A stretch of DNA of 64,000 nucleotides. Origin: Verrucomicrobiaceae bacterium (GTDB taxonomy: Bacteria; Verrucomicrobiota; Verrucomicrobiia; Verrucomicrobiales; Verrucomicrobiaceae). Positions 55,301 to 62,030 of the stretch are shown piece by piece. The stretch is taken from NCBI GenBank assembly GCA_027486585.1, contig JAIXOU010000106.1, forward strand, positions 1 through 64,000. The letters run 5' to 3'. Under the pieces are notes generated by a model that saw only the letters and a list, made by a program, of their open reading frames with translations, did no database searches and was not told the origin of the DNA. Every line of letters begins with the position of its first letter. Position 1 is the stretch's first letter. A program made the position numbers and the translations under genes.

Positions 55301-56461
55301 ATCAAGCACGGCATGACCTTTATAACCTGTGGCACCTAAAACTGAGTTATAGCTGTAATTGGATGCTAACCCTGTTTGAATCACATCACTTCCGGTCAGT
55401 GTCGCTGGTACAAAAGCAGGCTTAAAATCCACCTTCACATTATTAGCATTAGTAACAACGGCGCTGTCCGTGCCATTCGCTCCAAGGCCTGTAAAAGTGA
55501 TTGCGCGTGTAGCGTCTGCTACTGAGACTGGCACGGCATAGCCACCTGAATTGGAGGTGATGGCATGAAAGCTGGAGCCGTCCACATTCACGGTCAGTCC
55601 ACCGATGCCTTCACCCAGGTCGTAGAAGTTGTTGCCATTGAGGTCGTAATAGGCCACGCCGGTGACAAAGGGCGTATTTGTCTGCGTCGTGCCAAAGTTC
55701 TGGGTGACCAGATGCGGCCCTACGGATTTAGTATCGACTGGGGGATTGCTTCCAAGAATAACTTTGTTTCCCAAAACAACGCCGATTCCAACCTCTCGAA
55801 AATCACTATGATCTCGAAAATCACTATGAATGTTCACTCGGTGTCCTCGCCCAGTCTGCATGCCGTTGTCCGTACCGTTAGCGCCTGAACCCCAGTCCAC
55901 TTGAAAGCCTTCATGACCATGCACGGTGTTACTGGCAAAACAGTAAACATTTTCACCAAGGTTTGCCCAATCATAACCCTGCGCTTCAACACGCTTATCG
56001 TCATATGTGCCGTCGCTGCTTTCGTGAGTCTGCTGGGCGCTATTAAATTGATACTCTGTGTGTAATCGTGCTGCATTAGTGAGTAGCCTGTTCATCGCAA
56101 GCGGTTGCCTCACTGGCAGAGCTGCGAATTCACTTTTCATCACGTTCAAATTAACTTTATATTGGGCAAAGGCCTGCAATGAATTAGGTTCGGTCGTTGT
56201 CGCCAATCTTATCCCTTCAGCCGTGGGATTGGCGCGGGCTCGATTGATCAATTCTAAATACAGCTGCTCTTCATCTGTCGGCTGACCGATAGAATACGCA
56301 GTCGTTTGAATCTGAAAATCTAATTTGGCTACACTGGCTGCACTGCTCTTCAGCTCACGGTGAAGAGGCGCTGGCGGATTCGGCGGTAACGGAATCGTAG
56401 CTTCTTGAATTTGTGCCAGGGCAGGAACTGCCAATAATATGCACAGTAAATAATATTTCAT
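52328..56461 (-). CDS. large secreted CAP-domain protein
   Basis: About 1,377 residues. Signal peptide (1-16); CAP/SCP-type domain (about 45-250) with the family His/Glu residues in RLHTEYQ, HESSDG, ANLGENVYC and GHRVNIHSDF; a short Asp/Asn-rich DLNGNNFYDLGEG segment like SdrD B-repeats (about 265-320); a jelly-roll-like segment with GFGWYIDDITFGN; a choice-of-anchor/HYDIN-like domain (about 625-720); Ig-like and putative-Ig domains; and a C-terminal module shared with the giant protein, including GRVDLTI and a tail with FLLPELPRD and LSGSVLM. The ATG at 56461 is chosen to give a clean signal peptide. It carries an 18-base tandem duplication in the CAP domain. Confidence 0.85.
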   Translation of the reverse strand: MKYYLLCILLAVPALAQIQEATIPLPPNPPAPLHRELKSSAASVAKLDFQIQTTAYSIGQPTDEEQLYLELINRARANPTAEGIRLATTTEPNSLQAFAQYKVNLNVMKSEFAALPVRQPLAMNRLLTNAARLHTEYQFNSAQQTHESSDGTYDDKRVEAQGYDWANLGENVYCFASNTVHGHEGFQVDWGSGANGTDNGMQTGRGHRVNIHSDFRDHSDFREVGIGVVLGNKVILGSNPPVDTKSVGPHLVTQNFGTTQTNTPFVTGVAYYDLNGNNFYDLGEGIGGLTVNVDGSSFHAITSNSGGYAVPVSVADATRAITFTGLGANGTDSAVVTNANNVKVDFKPAFVPATLTGSDVIQTGLASNYSYNSVLGATGYKGHAVLDVNTANDGADNLNRMTIDQKGSYTATSTSIKFTGAGSYRLANPVSGTQTLTYQNSFYVKAGASLSFRSRLGIATTAQVARVEVSRNNGLSWEQIYAQAGVSKPGVTLPGETGFQARTASLAAYAGATIRLRFNFSFSSGTFFKETTDGFGWYIDDITFGNLIDTSSATTSTLPAGTAFVFTPPSAGSYLLAVSPIISSRDLGFGPVKAVLVTDGPPSLAEIEVEQPAASGLIDGASTIDFGTKYPAQSEIRTFTIKNTGTEDLSGLSLSIVGVHASEYVSDSLGSLSLAPAASTTFTVTFTPTATGVRTATLRIASNDANENPFDIALTGRSSNAPTIMAPPVALIRNETAQASLTVSAFHPTLTPIYTWKKNGVIIKGAVSSTLNFSSVKLTDGGNYSVVVSAGGEFIETPPVVLAVVRPVTQNFVQLAGTTIRPAVAVSGAATLTWKKTSGAQPIIETLTTPTPLTLVLANLNANSSSAVYTCEASVPNVGMLLAGTFDVKVFNAKPQITASQGMPDGIVSSSYTHQIKCGVGTEITASSYSMTPTIPGLKLNATTGLITGKPTLAKPYTVTLTARNSLGFTITTDEIFIAPIPQNVEGVYTGVVARNVTLNGNLGGRVDLTIANTGFVSGSINLGAQRYALTGAMDISQAIPPAAPEATVTIKRTGTLLPLTLRFSLDTATDRLTNASVTDGTNTAQIQGWRSIWKATGIQQNPATDVPKLFTFALKPPALPASMPRGDGYGSFTLAKDGKLSVAGKTGDGESYTSATFLGPQGQVLIFGTLLSKGSLVGRINIDMATDIISGTSTVSWIRPPNATSRTYPLGYGLVDTVEISAVGSKFTVPTAPALILGMALGDKAQLSFADGGLTSAAIKPNVAAFDILAKNVAKLPIALSAENPGSVKLTGLSATTGLFTGTFVLEDPELRTASAFVGKKLKRTGNFAGILTQDGGSSIGAGHFLLPELPRDTTPATTPTNSQILSGSVLMQKKP
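55795..55830. repeat. 18-bp tandem duplication inside the CAP domain
   Basis: Two copies of an 18-base unit, 55795-55812 and 55813-55830, match in 17 of 18 positions. In protein the result is HSDFRDHSDFRE, where the family normally has a single copy next to VGIG. It is in frame and inserts six residues. Confidence 0.8.
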
Positions 56462-56568
56462 AGATATGGTTAAACCTGCCTCAATGCCCTCCTTCACACA
56501 AGATTAAAAAGTGCGACTCAGACCTTCAGGGATGAGAAATCCTTCTTTCAATCCTGACCTATCTAGAC

Positions 56569-58212
56569 ATGATTGATGGACAAACTTTTCTACTCATGGT
56601 TCAAGACATCGCATCTCTCGCGCAATCTCTCAGCATCTCGAATGATCACCTATCTCTGTATGGTCGGGACAAGGCTAAGGTTTCCCTTAAAGCCGTTCAA
56701 GATCGCCCGCAGAACGGAAAGTTGATTCTAGTCTCCGCCATCACTCCGACACCAGCCGGTGAAGGAAAAACAACCGTCTCCATCGGCCTTGCGCAGGGTT
56801 TAAAAAAGATCGGGCAGAGTGTGGCTCTGGCGCTGCGCCAGCCTTCGATGGGACCAGTGTTCGGTCGCAAAGGTGGTGCCACAGGTGGTGGAAAGAGCAC
56901 CGTGCAGCCTGCGGAGTCTATCAATCTGCATTTTACAGGTGACTTTCATGCCATCACCAGTGCGCATAATCTGCTCAGCTCAGTGCTGGATAACCAGCTT
57001 TTCAACCAACAATCACGACTTACACCAAGCGGTCTGCTGTGGAAACGTGTGTTGGATGTGAATGACCGCGCCCTGCGCAGTCTCAGAACCAGTGTCGGTA
57101 AATCGACCGAACGCGCATCAGGCTTTGATATTACCGCAGCGTCGGAGGTTATGGCCATTCTTTGCCTCTCCGAATCATTGGCGGATCTGCGCGCACGACT
57201 CGACCGCATTGTCACGGGTTTCACTCCTGAGGGGGAGCCTGTAATGGCGAAGGAAGCCAAGGTCACTGGCGCTCTCATGGCTCTGCTGCGTGATGCCATG
57301 CAGCCGAATCTGGTGCAATCGGTGGAAGGCGTGCCAGCTTTCCTGCATGGCGGGCCGTTTGCCAACATCGCCCATGGCTGTAACTCGGTGGTGGCGACGC
57401 GCATGGCCCTCGCTCACGCCGATTATGCCGTAACCGAGGCTGGTTTTGCCTTTGATCTTGGTGGTGAAAAATTCATGCACATCAAGTGCCGCCAGTCAGG
57501 CCTGCAACCGGAAGCCATCGTCATCGTGGCCACTCTTCGAGCACTGAAAATGCATGGTGGAGTGGCGCTAGACGCACTGACTCAGCCCGATCCAGCAGCC
57601 ATATCACGTGGATTAGAGAACCTAGCGGCGCACCTCGACAGCGCAGCTCAGTTCGAGCGGCCAGTCATCGTAGCGATCAATCAGTTCCTCAATGACAGCG
57701 CTGAAGAGATGGCCATCGTCTATGATTTCTGCAAAGCTCGTGGTGTCCCCTGCGCAATCGCCAATGTATTCGGTCAAGGCGGTGAAGGTGCCGTTACACT
57801 GGCTGAAACAGTATTGGCCGCTCTGCCCAAGGAGACAAAAGCACTGCCCTTCCTCTACCAACCAGAAGACAGCGTGGAGCAGAAACTGACTGCCGTAGCC
57901 ACCAAGATTTACGGTGCAGATAGCGTCACGCTGACGGATGAAGCCAAAGCCAAGTATGCACTGTTTGAAAAGAGCGGTTTCGGTCATCTGCCTCTTTGCA
58001 TGGCGAAAACTCAGAACTCCCTCTCCGACGACGCCACGCGGCTAGGCCGTCCGCGCGGGTTCAGCATCACCGTACGCGACTTCGAGATCGCCAATGGAGC
58101 TGGATTCCTAGTTGCTCTGACTGGTAAGATGATGCGGATGCCAGCCCTGCCAAAAATCCCAGCAGCGGAGCGCATCCAAGTCAGTGAAGAAGGTGTGATC
58201 AGTGGGATTTGA
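56569..58212 (+). CDS. fhs: formate-tetrahydrofolate ligase
   Basis: A 547-residue enzyme that makes 10-formyl-THF from formate, THF and ATP. It has the ATP loop TPTPAGEGKTT (about residues 62-72) and GPVFGRKGGATGGG, plus the FTHFS C-terminal regions. Length fits. An in-frame ATG at 56596 may be the real start because the family's conserved part begins there. The stop codon lies inside the left 20-bp direct repeat. It is divergent from the CAP gene. Confidence 0.93.
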   Translation: MIDGQTFLLMVQDIASLAQSLSISNDHLSLYGRDKAKVSLKAVQDRPQNGKLILVSAITPTPAGEGKTTVSIGLAQGLKKIGQSVALALRQPSMGPVFGRKGGATGGGKSTVQPAESINLHFTGDFHAITSAHNLLSSVLDNQLFNQQSRLTPSGLLWKRVLDVNDRALRSLRTSVGKSTERASGFDITAASEVMAILCLSESLADLRARLDRIVTGFTPEGEPVMAKEAKVTGALMALLRDAMQPNLVQSVEGVPAFLHGGPFANIAHGCNSVVATRMALAHADYAVTEAGFAFDLGGEKFMHIKCRQSGLQPEAIVIVATLRALKMHGGVALDALTQPDPAAISRGLENLAAHLDSAAQFERPVIVAINQFLNDSAEEMAIVYDFCKARGVPCAIANVFGQGGEGAVTLAETVLAALPKETKALPFLYQPEDSVEQKLTAVATKIYGADSVTLTDEAKAKYALFEKSGFGHLPLCMAKTQNSLSDDATRLGRPRGFSITVRDFEIANGAGFLVALTGKMMRMPALPKIPAAERIQVSEEGVISGI

Positions 58213-58221
58213 ATTTGTACA
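58202..58221 (+). repeat. left direct repeat flanking the toxin-antitoxin unit
   Basis: The 20-base sequence GTGGGATTTGAATTTGTACA contains the fhs stop codon. A 19/20 copy is at 58891-58910. Between them lie the antitoxin and the broken toxin. Confidence 0.75.
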
Positions 58222-58288
58222 AGTCGCTGCACTTGTTGCCCTAAAGTTAGCCTTGAGCTAGCTTTACCCTCACTCTAGTCTCTGCGTC

Positions 58289-58534
58289 ATGAAAGCGACA
58301 ATTCAGAATCTCTTTTCTGCTGCCATGACTTTGGATGCTGACACTCGGCGCGACCTTGCCGAACGACTCTGGGATGCAGTGCAGCCAAAAGAAGACTCGG
58401 TGTTTTCTGAAGCCACTTGGCAGGAAATCGGTCGCCGTGTGACCGCAAGTGATGAAGGACAGGTCGAGCACGTAATTGGAGACATCGCCCTAGCCCAAGT
58501 CCGCGCAGAGCATGGATTAGCATTCTCTGAATGA
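58289..58534 (+). CDS. addiction-module antitoxin
   Basis: An 81-residue protein similar to the putative addiction module component family that pairs with ParE/RelE-type toxins. It is helical, with the family-like start (LFSAAMTLDADTRRDLAERLWDAV) shortened here: key pieces are LDADTRRDLAERL and a following acidic WQEI segment. It overlaps the toxin start by ATGA (58531-58534). The toxin carries a stop codon, so this antitoxin may be an orphan left with no active partner. Confidence 0.7.
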   Translation: MKATIQNLFSAAMTLDADTRRDLAERLWDAVQPKEDSVFSEATWQEIGRRVTASDEGQVEHVIGDIALAQVRAEHGLAFSE

Positions 58535-58839
58535 AGAAGATCATCTTCCAGAGATATGCTCTCGAAGAATATCGCTAAGCCGCCGCATTCATCGCACGGG
58601 ATTCGCCGCAGAATGCTCCCTTATTCATTGAGCGCGTCGAAGCCGCTATCGCTTATATACAGACGCATCCATATGCGAACATTAGTGGTAGCTACGGCAC
58701 ATTAAGGCGCAAAGTTCATCGCCAGTCACATTGGATCGTCTATCGAACACTGCCCTCAGACCCCGACACACTGGAAATCATCGCCCTGGCACATGAACGT
58801 CGTGGAGAGCTGTATTGGAAGCAGCGGCTTGCTGGCTAG
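58531..58839 (+). pseudogene. RelE/ParE-type toxin with an in-frame stop codon
   Basis: Read from the ATG at 58531, the frame meets TAA at codon 16 (58576-58578) and then stays open to TAG at 58837. The downstream part resembles a ParE/RelE toxin: SPQNAPLFIERVEAAIAYI, then LRRKVHRQSHWIVYR and LEIIALAHERRG, a late strand with the conserved Arg-rich end. One base change could explain the loss, and I see no in-frame ATG, GTG or TTG restart that would give a complete toxin. Confidence 0.75.
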
Positions 58840-58890
58840 TAGGCTTCAGGATATGAGTTCGTTCTTCGCAAATACATGTCCGTAAAGAAC

Positions 58891-58910
58891 GTGGGATTTG
58901 AATTTGCACA
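58891..58910 (+). repeat. right direct repeat flanking the toxin-antitoxin unit
   Basis: GTGGGATTTGAATTTGCACA matches the left copy (58202-58221) in 19 of 20 bases. It is 27 bases before the GTG of the MurU-like gene. The bases flanking the two copies differ. Confidence 0.75.
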
Positions 58911-58937
58911 TCCGGCACTCCCGCTTAGTAGCCGAGC

Positions 58938-59864
58938 GTGCAAAAAGCCTTCGTCCTCGGCGCGGGTCTCGGTGAGCGGCTGCGTCCGCTGACAGACCAG
59001 CTCCCTAAACCTCTTATTCCGGTCTTCCATCGACCGCTCATCACTTACGCCTTTGATCATCTCATGGCAGCGGGGATCAGCGAGTTTGTGGTGAACACTC
59101 ACCATCTCCCAGCCGAGTATGCGCGCGCTTTCCCAGATGGCCAGTATCGCGGAGCGCCGATTTCTTTTCGCGATGAATCGCCCGTTCGCTTAGAGACAGC
59201 GGGCGGCATCGCCAATGTGCGCGACTTGTTAGGCAACGAGCCATTCGTTGTCTATAATGGCGATATCCTCACCAATCTGCCCCTAGATCCACTGATCCGA
59301 GCGCATGAGGAAGAGGGAAACCTCGTCACGCTAGCTCTGCGTAGCAGCGGTCCGGCTCTGCACATCGGTTACGACGATGTCAGCGGTCGGATTACTGACA
59401 TACGGAACAAGCTCGGCACTGGCAATGAGGGCACGCATCTGTTTACCGGCATCTACATTTGCAGTCCTGAGTTTCTGGACTGGCTCACGCCTGGCAAAGT
59501 GGAGTCTGTGATTCCCATCTTTTTAAAAATGATCGAGCAAGGTGCAGGCTTGGGTGGAGTTGTCCTGGACGAAGGCCACTGGTGGGATCTCGGCAGCCGC
59601 ACCGCTTACCTGGATGCGCATCAAGCTCTGCATGATCAGGGTGAAACAACGCCCGCCATCTCTGCCAATGCACGCATTGAAAACGGTGCCGTCCTGACAG
59701 GACTGAATGTGATCGGTGACGGCGCTGTCGTCGAAAAAGGCGCTGAGATCGAAGACTGCATCCTCTGGCCAGGTGCCCATGTCGTTGCAGGATCACGGCT
59801 TAAACGTTGCATTGTCCGTGCTGGAATCAGAGCATTTGGCAGCCACGAGTCGGCAGACTTGTGA
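58938..59864 (+). CDS. nucleotidyltransferase, MurU-like (N-acetylmuramate 1-phosphate uridylyltransferase)
   Basis: A 308-residue sugar nucleotidyltransferase with the signature LGAGLGERLRPLTDQLPKPL (residues 7-26) and the FVVYNGDILTN metal region; a left-handed helix tail (about 240-300). It starts with GTG. It is next to an AmgK-like kinase, which is the known MurU partner: together they convert MurNAc to UDP-MurNAc in cell-wall recycling. By sequence alone other sugar nucleotidyltransferases are possible, but the pairing makes MurU the best call. Confidence 0.75.
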   Translation: MQKAFVLGAGLGERLRPLTDQLPKPLIPVFHRPLITYAFDHLMAAGISEFVVNTHHLPAEYARAFPDGQYRGAPISFRDESPVRLETAGGIANVRDLLGNEPFVVYNGDILTNLPLDPLIRAHEEEGNLVTLALRSSGPALHIGYDDVSGRITDIRNKLGTGNEGTHLFTGIYICSPEFLDWLTPGKVESVIPIFLKMIEQGAGLGGVVLDEGHWWDLGSRTAYLDAHQALHDQGETTPAISANARIENGAVLTGLNVIGDGAVVEKGAEIEDCILWPGAHVVAGSRLKRCIVRAGIRAFGSHESADL

Positions 59865-59910
59865 GAAAGTCTTTTGCCTGCCGGATTTCCACTTTAGATT
59901 AAACCTTTCC

Positions 59911-60888
59911 ATGCCACCCGAACAAGAGGCCCTACTCATCCTGACACGTCAGCAATTCCCTGCACTGAAGGATGTGCCATGCGAGGTCGAGGCAATCGTC
60001 AAAGGCGGATCGGATCGCCAATTTTACCGCTTCACTTGGGCAGCAGCAGATCAGCCGCCCATGGTGCTCATGATTTACACTCTGGCACGCAGGGATAACC
60101 CAAAGTTCGTGCCTTCTACGCATCGCTTAGCAGCTCTGGGCGTGAATGTGCCTGCCATCTATGCCTTTGATGAGCAGCGTTTGCTCGTCTGGCTTCAAGA
60201 TCTGGGACGGGATGATCTACATGCACATCATGAAGAGCCCTGGGAAATGCGTCGACCTTTGTATGAAGCGACACTTAAAGAGGCCGCCAAAATTCATGCA
60301 GTGGCGGAATCCAGCCTCGCTGCTGAAGAGGTAGCTGCCATGGAGCCTGAGTTTAACGAAGGCATGTATGAGTGGGAGCAGAACTATTTTATTGAGCACT
60401 TCGTACAGGGTTTCTTAAACCGAGATGTGAAGGATTTAAGCTCAGCGCATGATGCCCTGGCGCAGTTACGTCAAAAACTTGGTCAGCTCCCGCGCTGCCT
60501 CGTTCACCGAGATTTCCAAAGTCAAAACGTCATCATGCGGGATGGCGCAGCCTGGCTGGTGGATTATCAAGGCCTGCGTCCGGGCTTAGCCGAGTATGAT
60601 CTGGCCTCATTGCTCTTTGACCCCTATGTGAAAATCAGCCGTAGCGAGCGTGGGGAGATGCTCGCCTATTACGCCAATCTGCGTGGACTGAACCTGCCAG
60701 AGATACGTGAGATTTTTTATCTCTGCGCCGCCCAGCGTCTCATGCAGGCGCTTGGAGCCTATGCCAATCTCAGCCGTAATCTGGGAAAGACCCACTTCGA
60801 GCAACACATCCCAGCCGGCGTGGCCAATTTGAGCATCGTCTGTGAAGAAGCTCCCGAACTGGCACCGCTGCTCACACTTTTCACCTGA
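59911..60888 (+). CDS. aminoglycoside phosphotransferase-family kinase, AmgK-like
   Basis: About 325 residues. It has the kinase motif LVHRDFQSQNVIM (catalytic Asp) and LVDYQGLRPGLAEYDLASLL (metal-binding Asp), as in AmgK, which phosphorylates MurNAc (and GlcNAc) at the anomeric position. The ATG at 59911 is used: the longer frame to 59716 overlaps the MurU-like gene by about 150 bases. The two genes are 46 bases apart and probably cotranscribed. This supports a peptidoglycan recycling role. Confidence 0.75.
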   Translation: MPPEQEALLILTRQQFPALKDVPCEVEAIVKGGSDRQFYRFTWAAADQPPMVLMIYTLARRDNPKFVPSTHRLAALGVNVPAIYAFDEQRLLVWLQDLGRDDLHAHHEEPWEMRRPLYEATLKEAAKIHAVAESSLAAEEVAAMEPEFNEGMYEWEQNYFIEHFVQGFLNRDVKDLSSAHDALAQLRQKLGQLPRCLVHRDFQSQNVIMRDGAAWLVDYQGLRPGLAEYDLASLLFDPYVKISRSERGEMLAYYANLRGLNLPEIREIFYLCAAQRLMQALGAYANLSRNLGKTHFEQHIPAGVANLSIVCEEAPELAPLLTLFT

Positions 60889-60891
60889 GTC

Positions 60892-61902
60892 ATGCACGCC
60901 TTTATTCCGGCAGAGGAGAGTTCCAGCTTTCTCGTTGATGAGCTTAGCCGCGCAGGCATCTCAGCCCGTATCAATGAGCCCTTTGTCCTAGCTGATACAC
61001 TGCCAGATCCAGCCATCTTAGCCTTTGCCCACCAGACGCTGCCGAATGTGATGCTCATCACAGAGGCCTCCATCAACGGCTGGGCGGATCACATCATCGC
61101 CGCTATGCTTGCTGCTTTGAGCGACGATCAACCTTGGCGTCTGCATCTCTGGCCCGCCTACGGTGAAGGCAAAGCAGGCCAACATCGATGCGAGCTCATC
61201 CTCACAGCGCTCACTGAGCGACTCAAAAAACGCAGACGCAGTCTGCTCCGCTCTTGGCAAAAAGACTCCGACATCACCCAGAGCGGAGAAGCCTTAGTCC
61301 AAGCCGTGCTAACAGGTCCCGATGCAGGGTTTGTTTCCGCGACGCCGATAACTCAAGAATTGCGGGCGATCCTCTCCAATCACATCGCTGGATACATCCC
61401 TCATGCTGAGGATAAAGCAGCCCCTTCTCGTGCCTTTGCTAAAGTGATCGAAGCCGAGCTCCGCCTAGGCTGCCAGATCGAGCGTGGGCAGACCTGTGTC
61501 GATCTCGGCGCCTCCCCAGGCAGCTGGAGCTACGTCGCCATTCAGCGCGGCGCGCACGTCACCGCCATTGATCGTTCCCCTCTTCGCGACGATCTCATGC
61601 GCAGTCCAAGGCTCAAATTCATTCAAGCCGATGCTTTTAAATTCAAACCTGAGACACCTGTTGATTGGCTGATTTGTGACATCATTGCTGCTCCACAGCG
61701 CAGCATTGATTTACTCTTGGAATGGCTAAGAGAAAAGCAGATGCGCCGCTTCATCGTGACCCTGAAATTCAAAGGCACGGATGAGTATCACCTCATGGAT
61801 CAACTGAAGCAAGAAGCGCCCCCACTCTGTGCCGACTTCCGCCTGACGCGGCTGTGCGCCAACAAAAATGAGGTGACCGCTTTTGGCCTAACTGCCGAGT
61901 AA
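60892..61902 (+). CDS. RlmM-like 23S rRNA ribose methyltransferase
   Basis: A 336-residue protein with a N-terminal domain (about 1-190) and a FtsJ-type methyltransferase fold with SAM motif VDLGASPGSWSYVA (about 203-216), an acidic AIDRSPL, then CDII and TLKFKG positions consistent with the catalytic K-D-K-E set of RlmM/FtsJ. RlmM methylates C2498 of 23S rRNA; here the specificity is inferred. It starts 3 bases after the AmgK-like gene and is likely in the same operon. Confidence 0.75.
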   Translation: MHAFIPAEESSSFLVDELSRAGISARINEPFVLADTLPDPAILAFAHQTLPNVMLITEASINGWADHIIAAMLAALSDDQPWRLHLWPAYGEGKAGQHRCELILTALTERLKKRRRSLLRSWQKDSDITQSGEALVQAVLTGPDAGFVSATPITQELRAILSNHIAGYIPHAEDKAAPSRAFAKVIEAELRLGCQIERGQTCVDLGASPGSWSYVAIQRGAHVTAIDRSPLRDDLMRSPRLKFIQADAFKFKPETPVDWLICDIIAAPQRSIDLLLEWLREKQMRRFIVTLKFKGTDEYHLMDQLKQEAPPLCADFRLTRLCANKNEVTAFGLTAE

Positions 61903-62030
61903 CTACTGTTCATACGCCTCTTTAGCCAAGAGTCTGAAAAGGGAAAGTCGCTTGCAAATCTTTGCATCCAGCGGCATAAATCCCGTCCCTGAATCTAACA
62001 GGGCTTCGGGTCACACCCCGGAGATCTCCC

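Noticed and set aside
58531-58839. readthrough or recoding at the toxin stop codon
   Set aside because: TAA has no known recoding context here, and no in-frame restart would give a full toxin; a simple nonsense mutation is more likely.
61903-62030. ydaO-type (c-di-AMP) riboswitch before kup
   Set aside because: Some K+ transporter genes carry it and the leader has small hairpins, but the conserved GGGGGA and GGGGUGAAUC blocks are missing.
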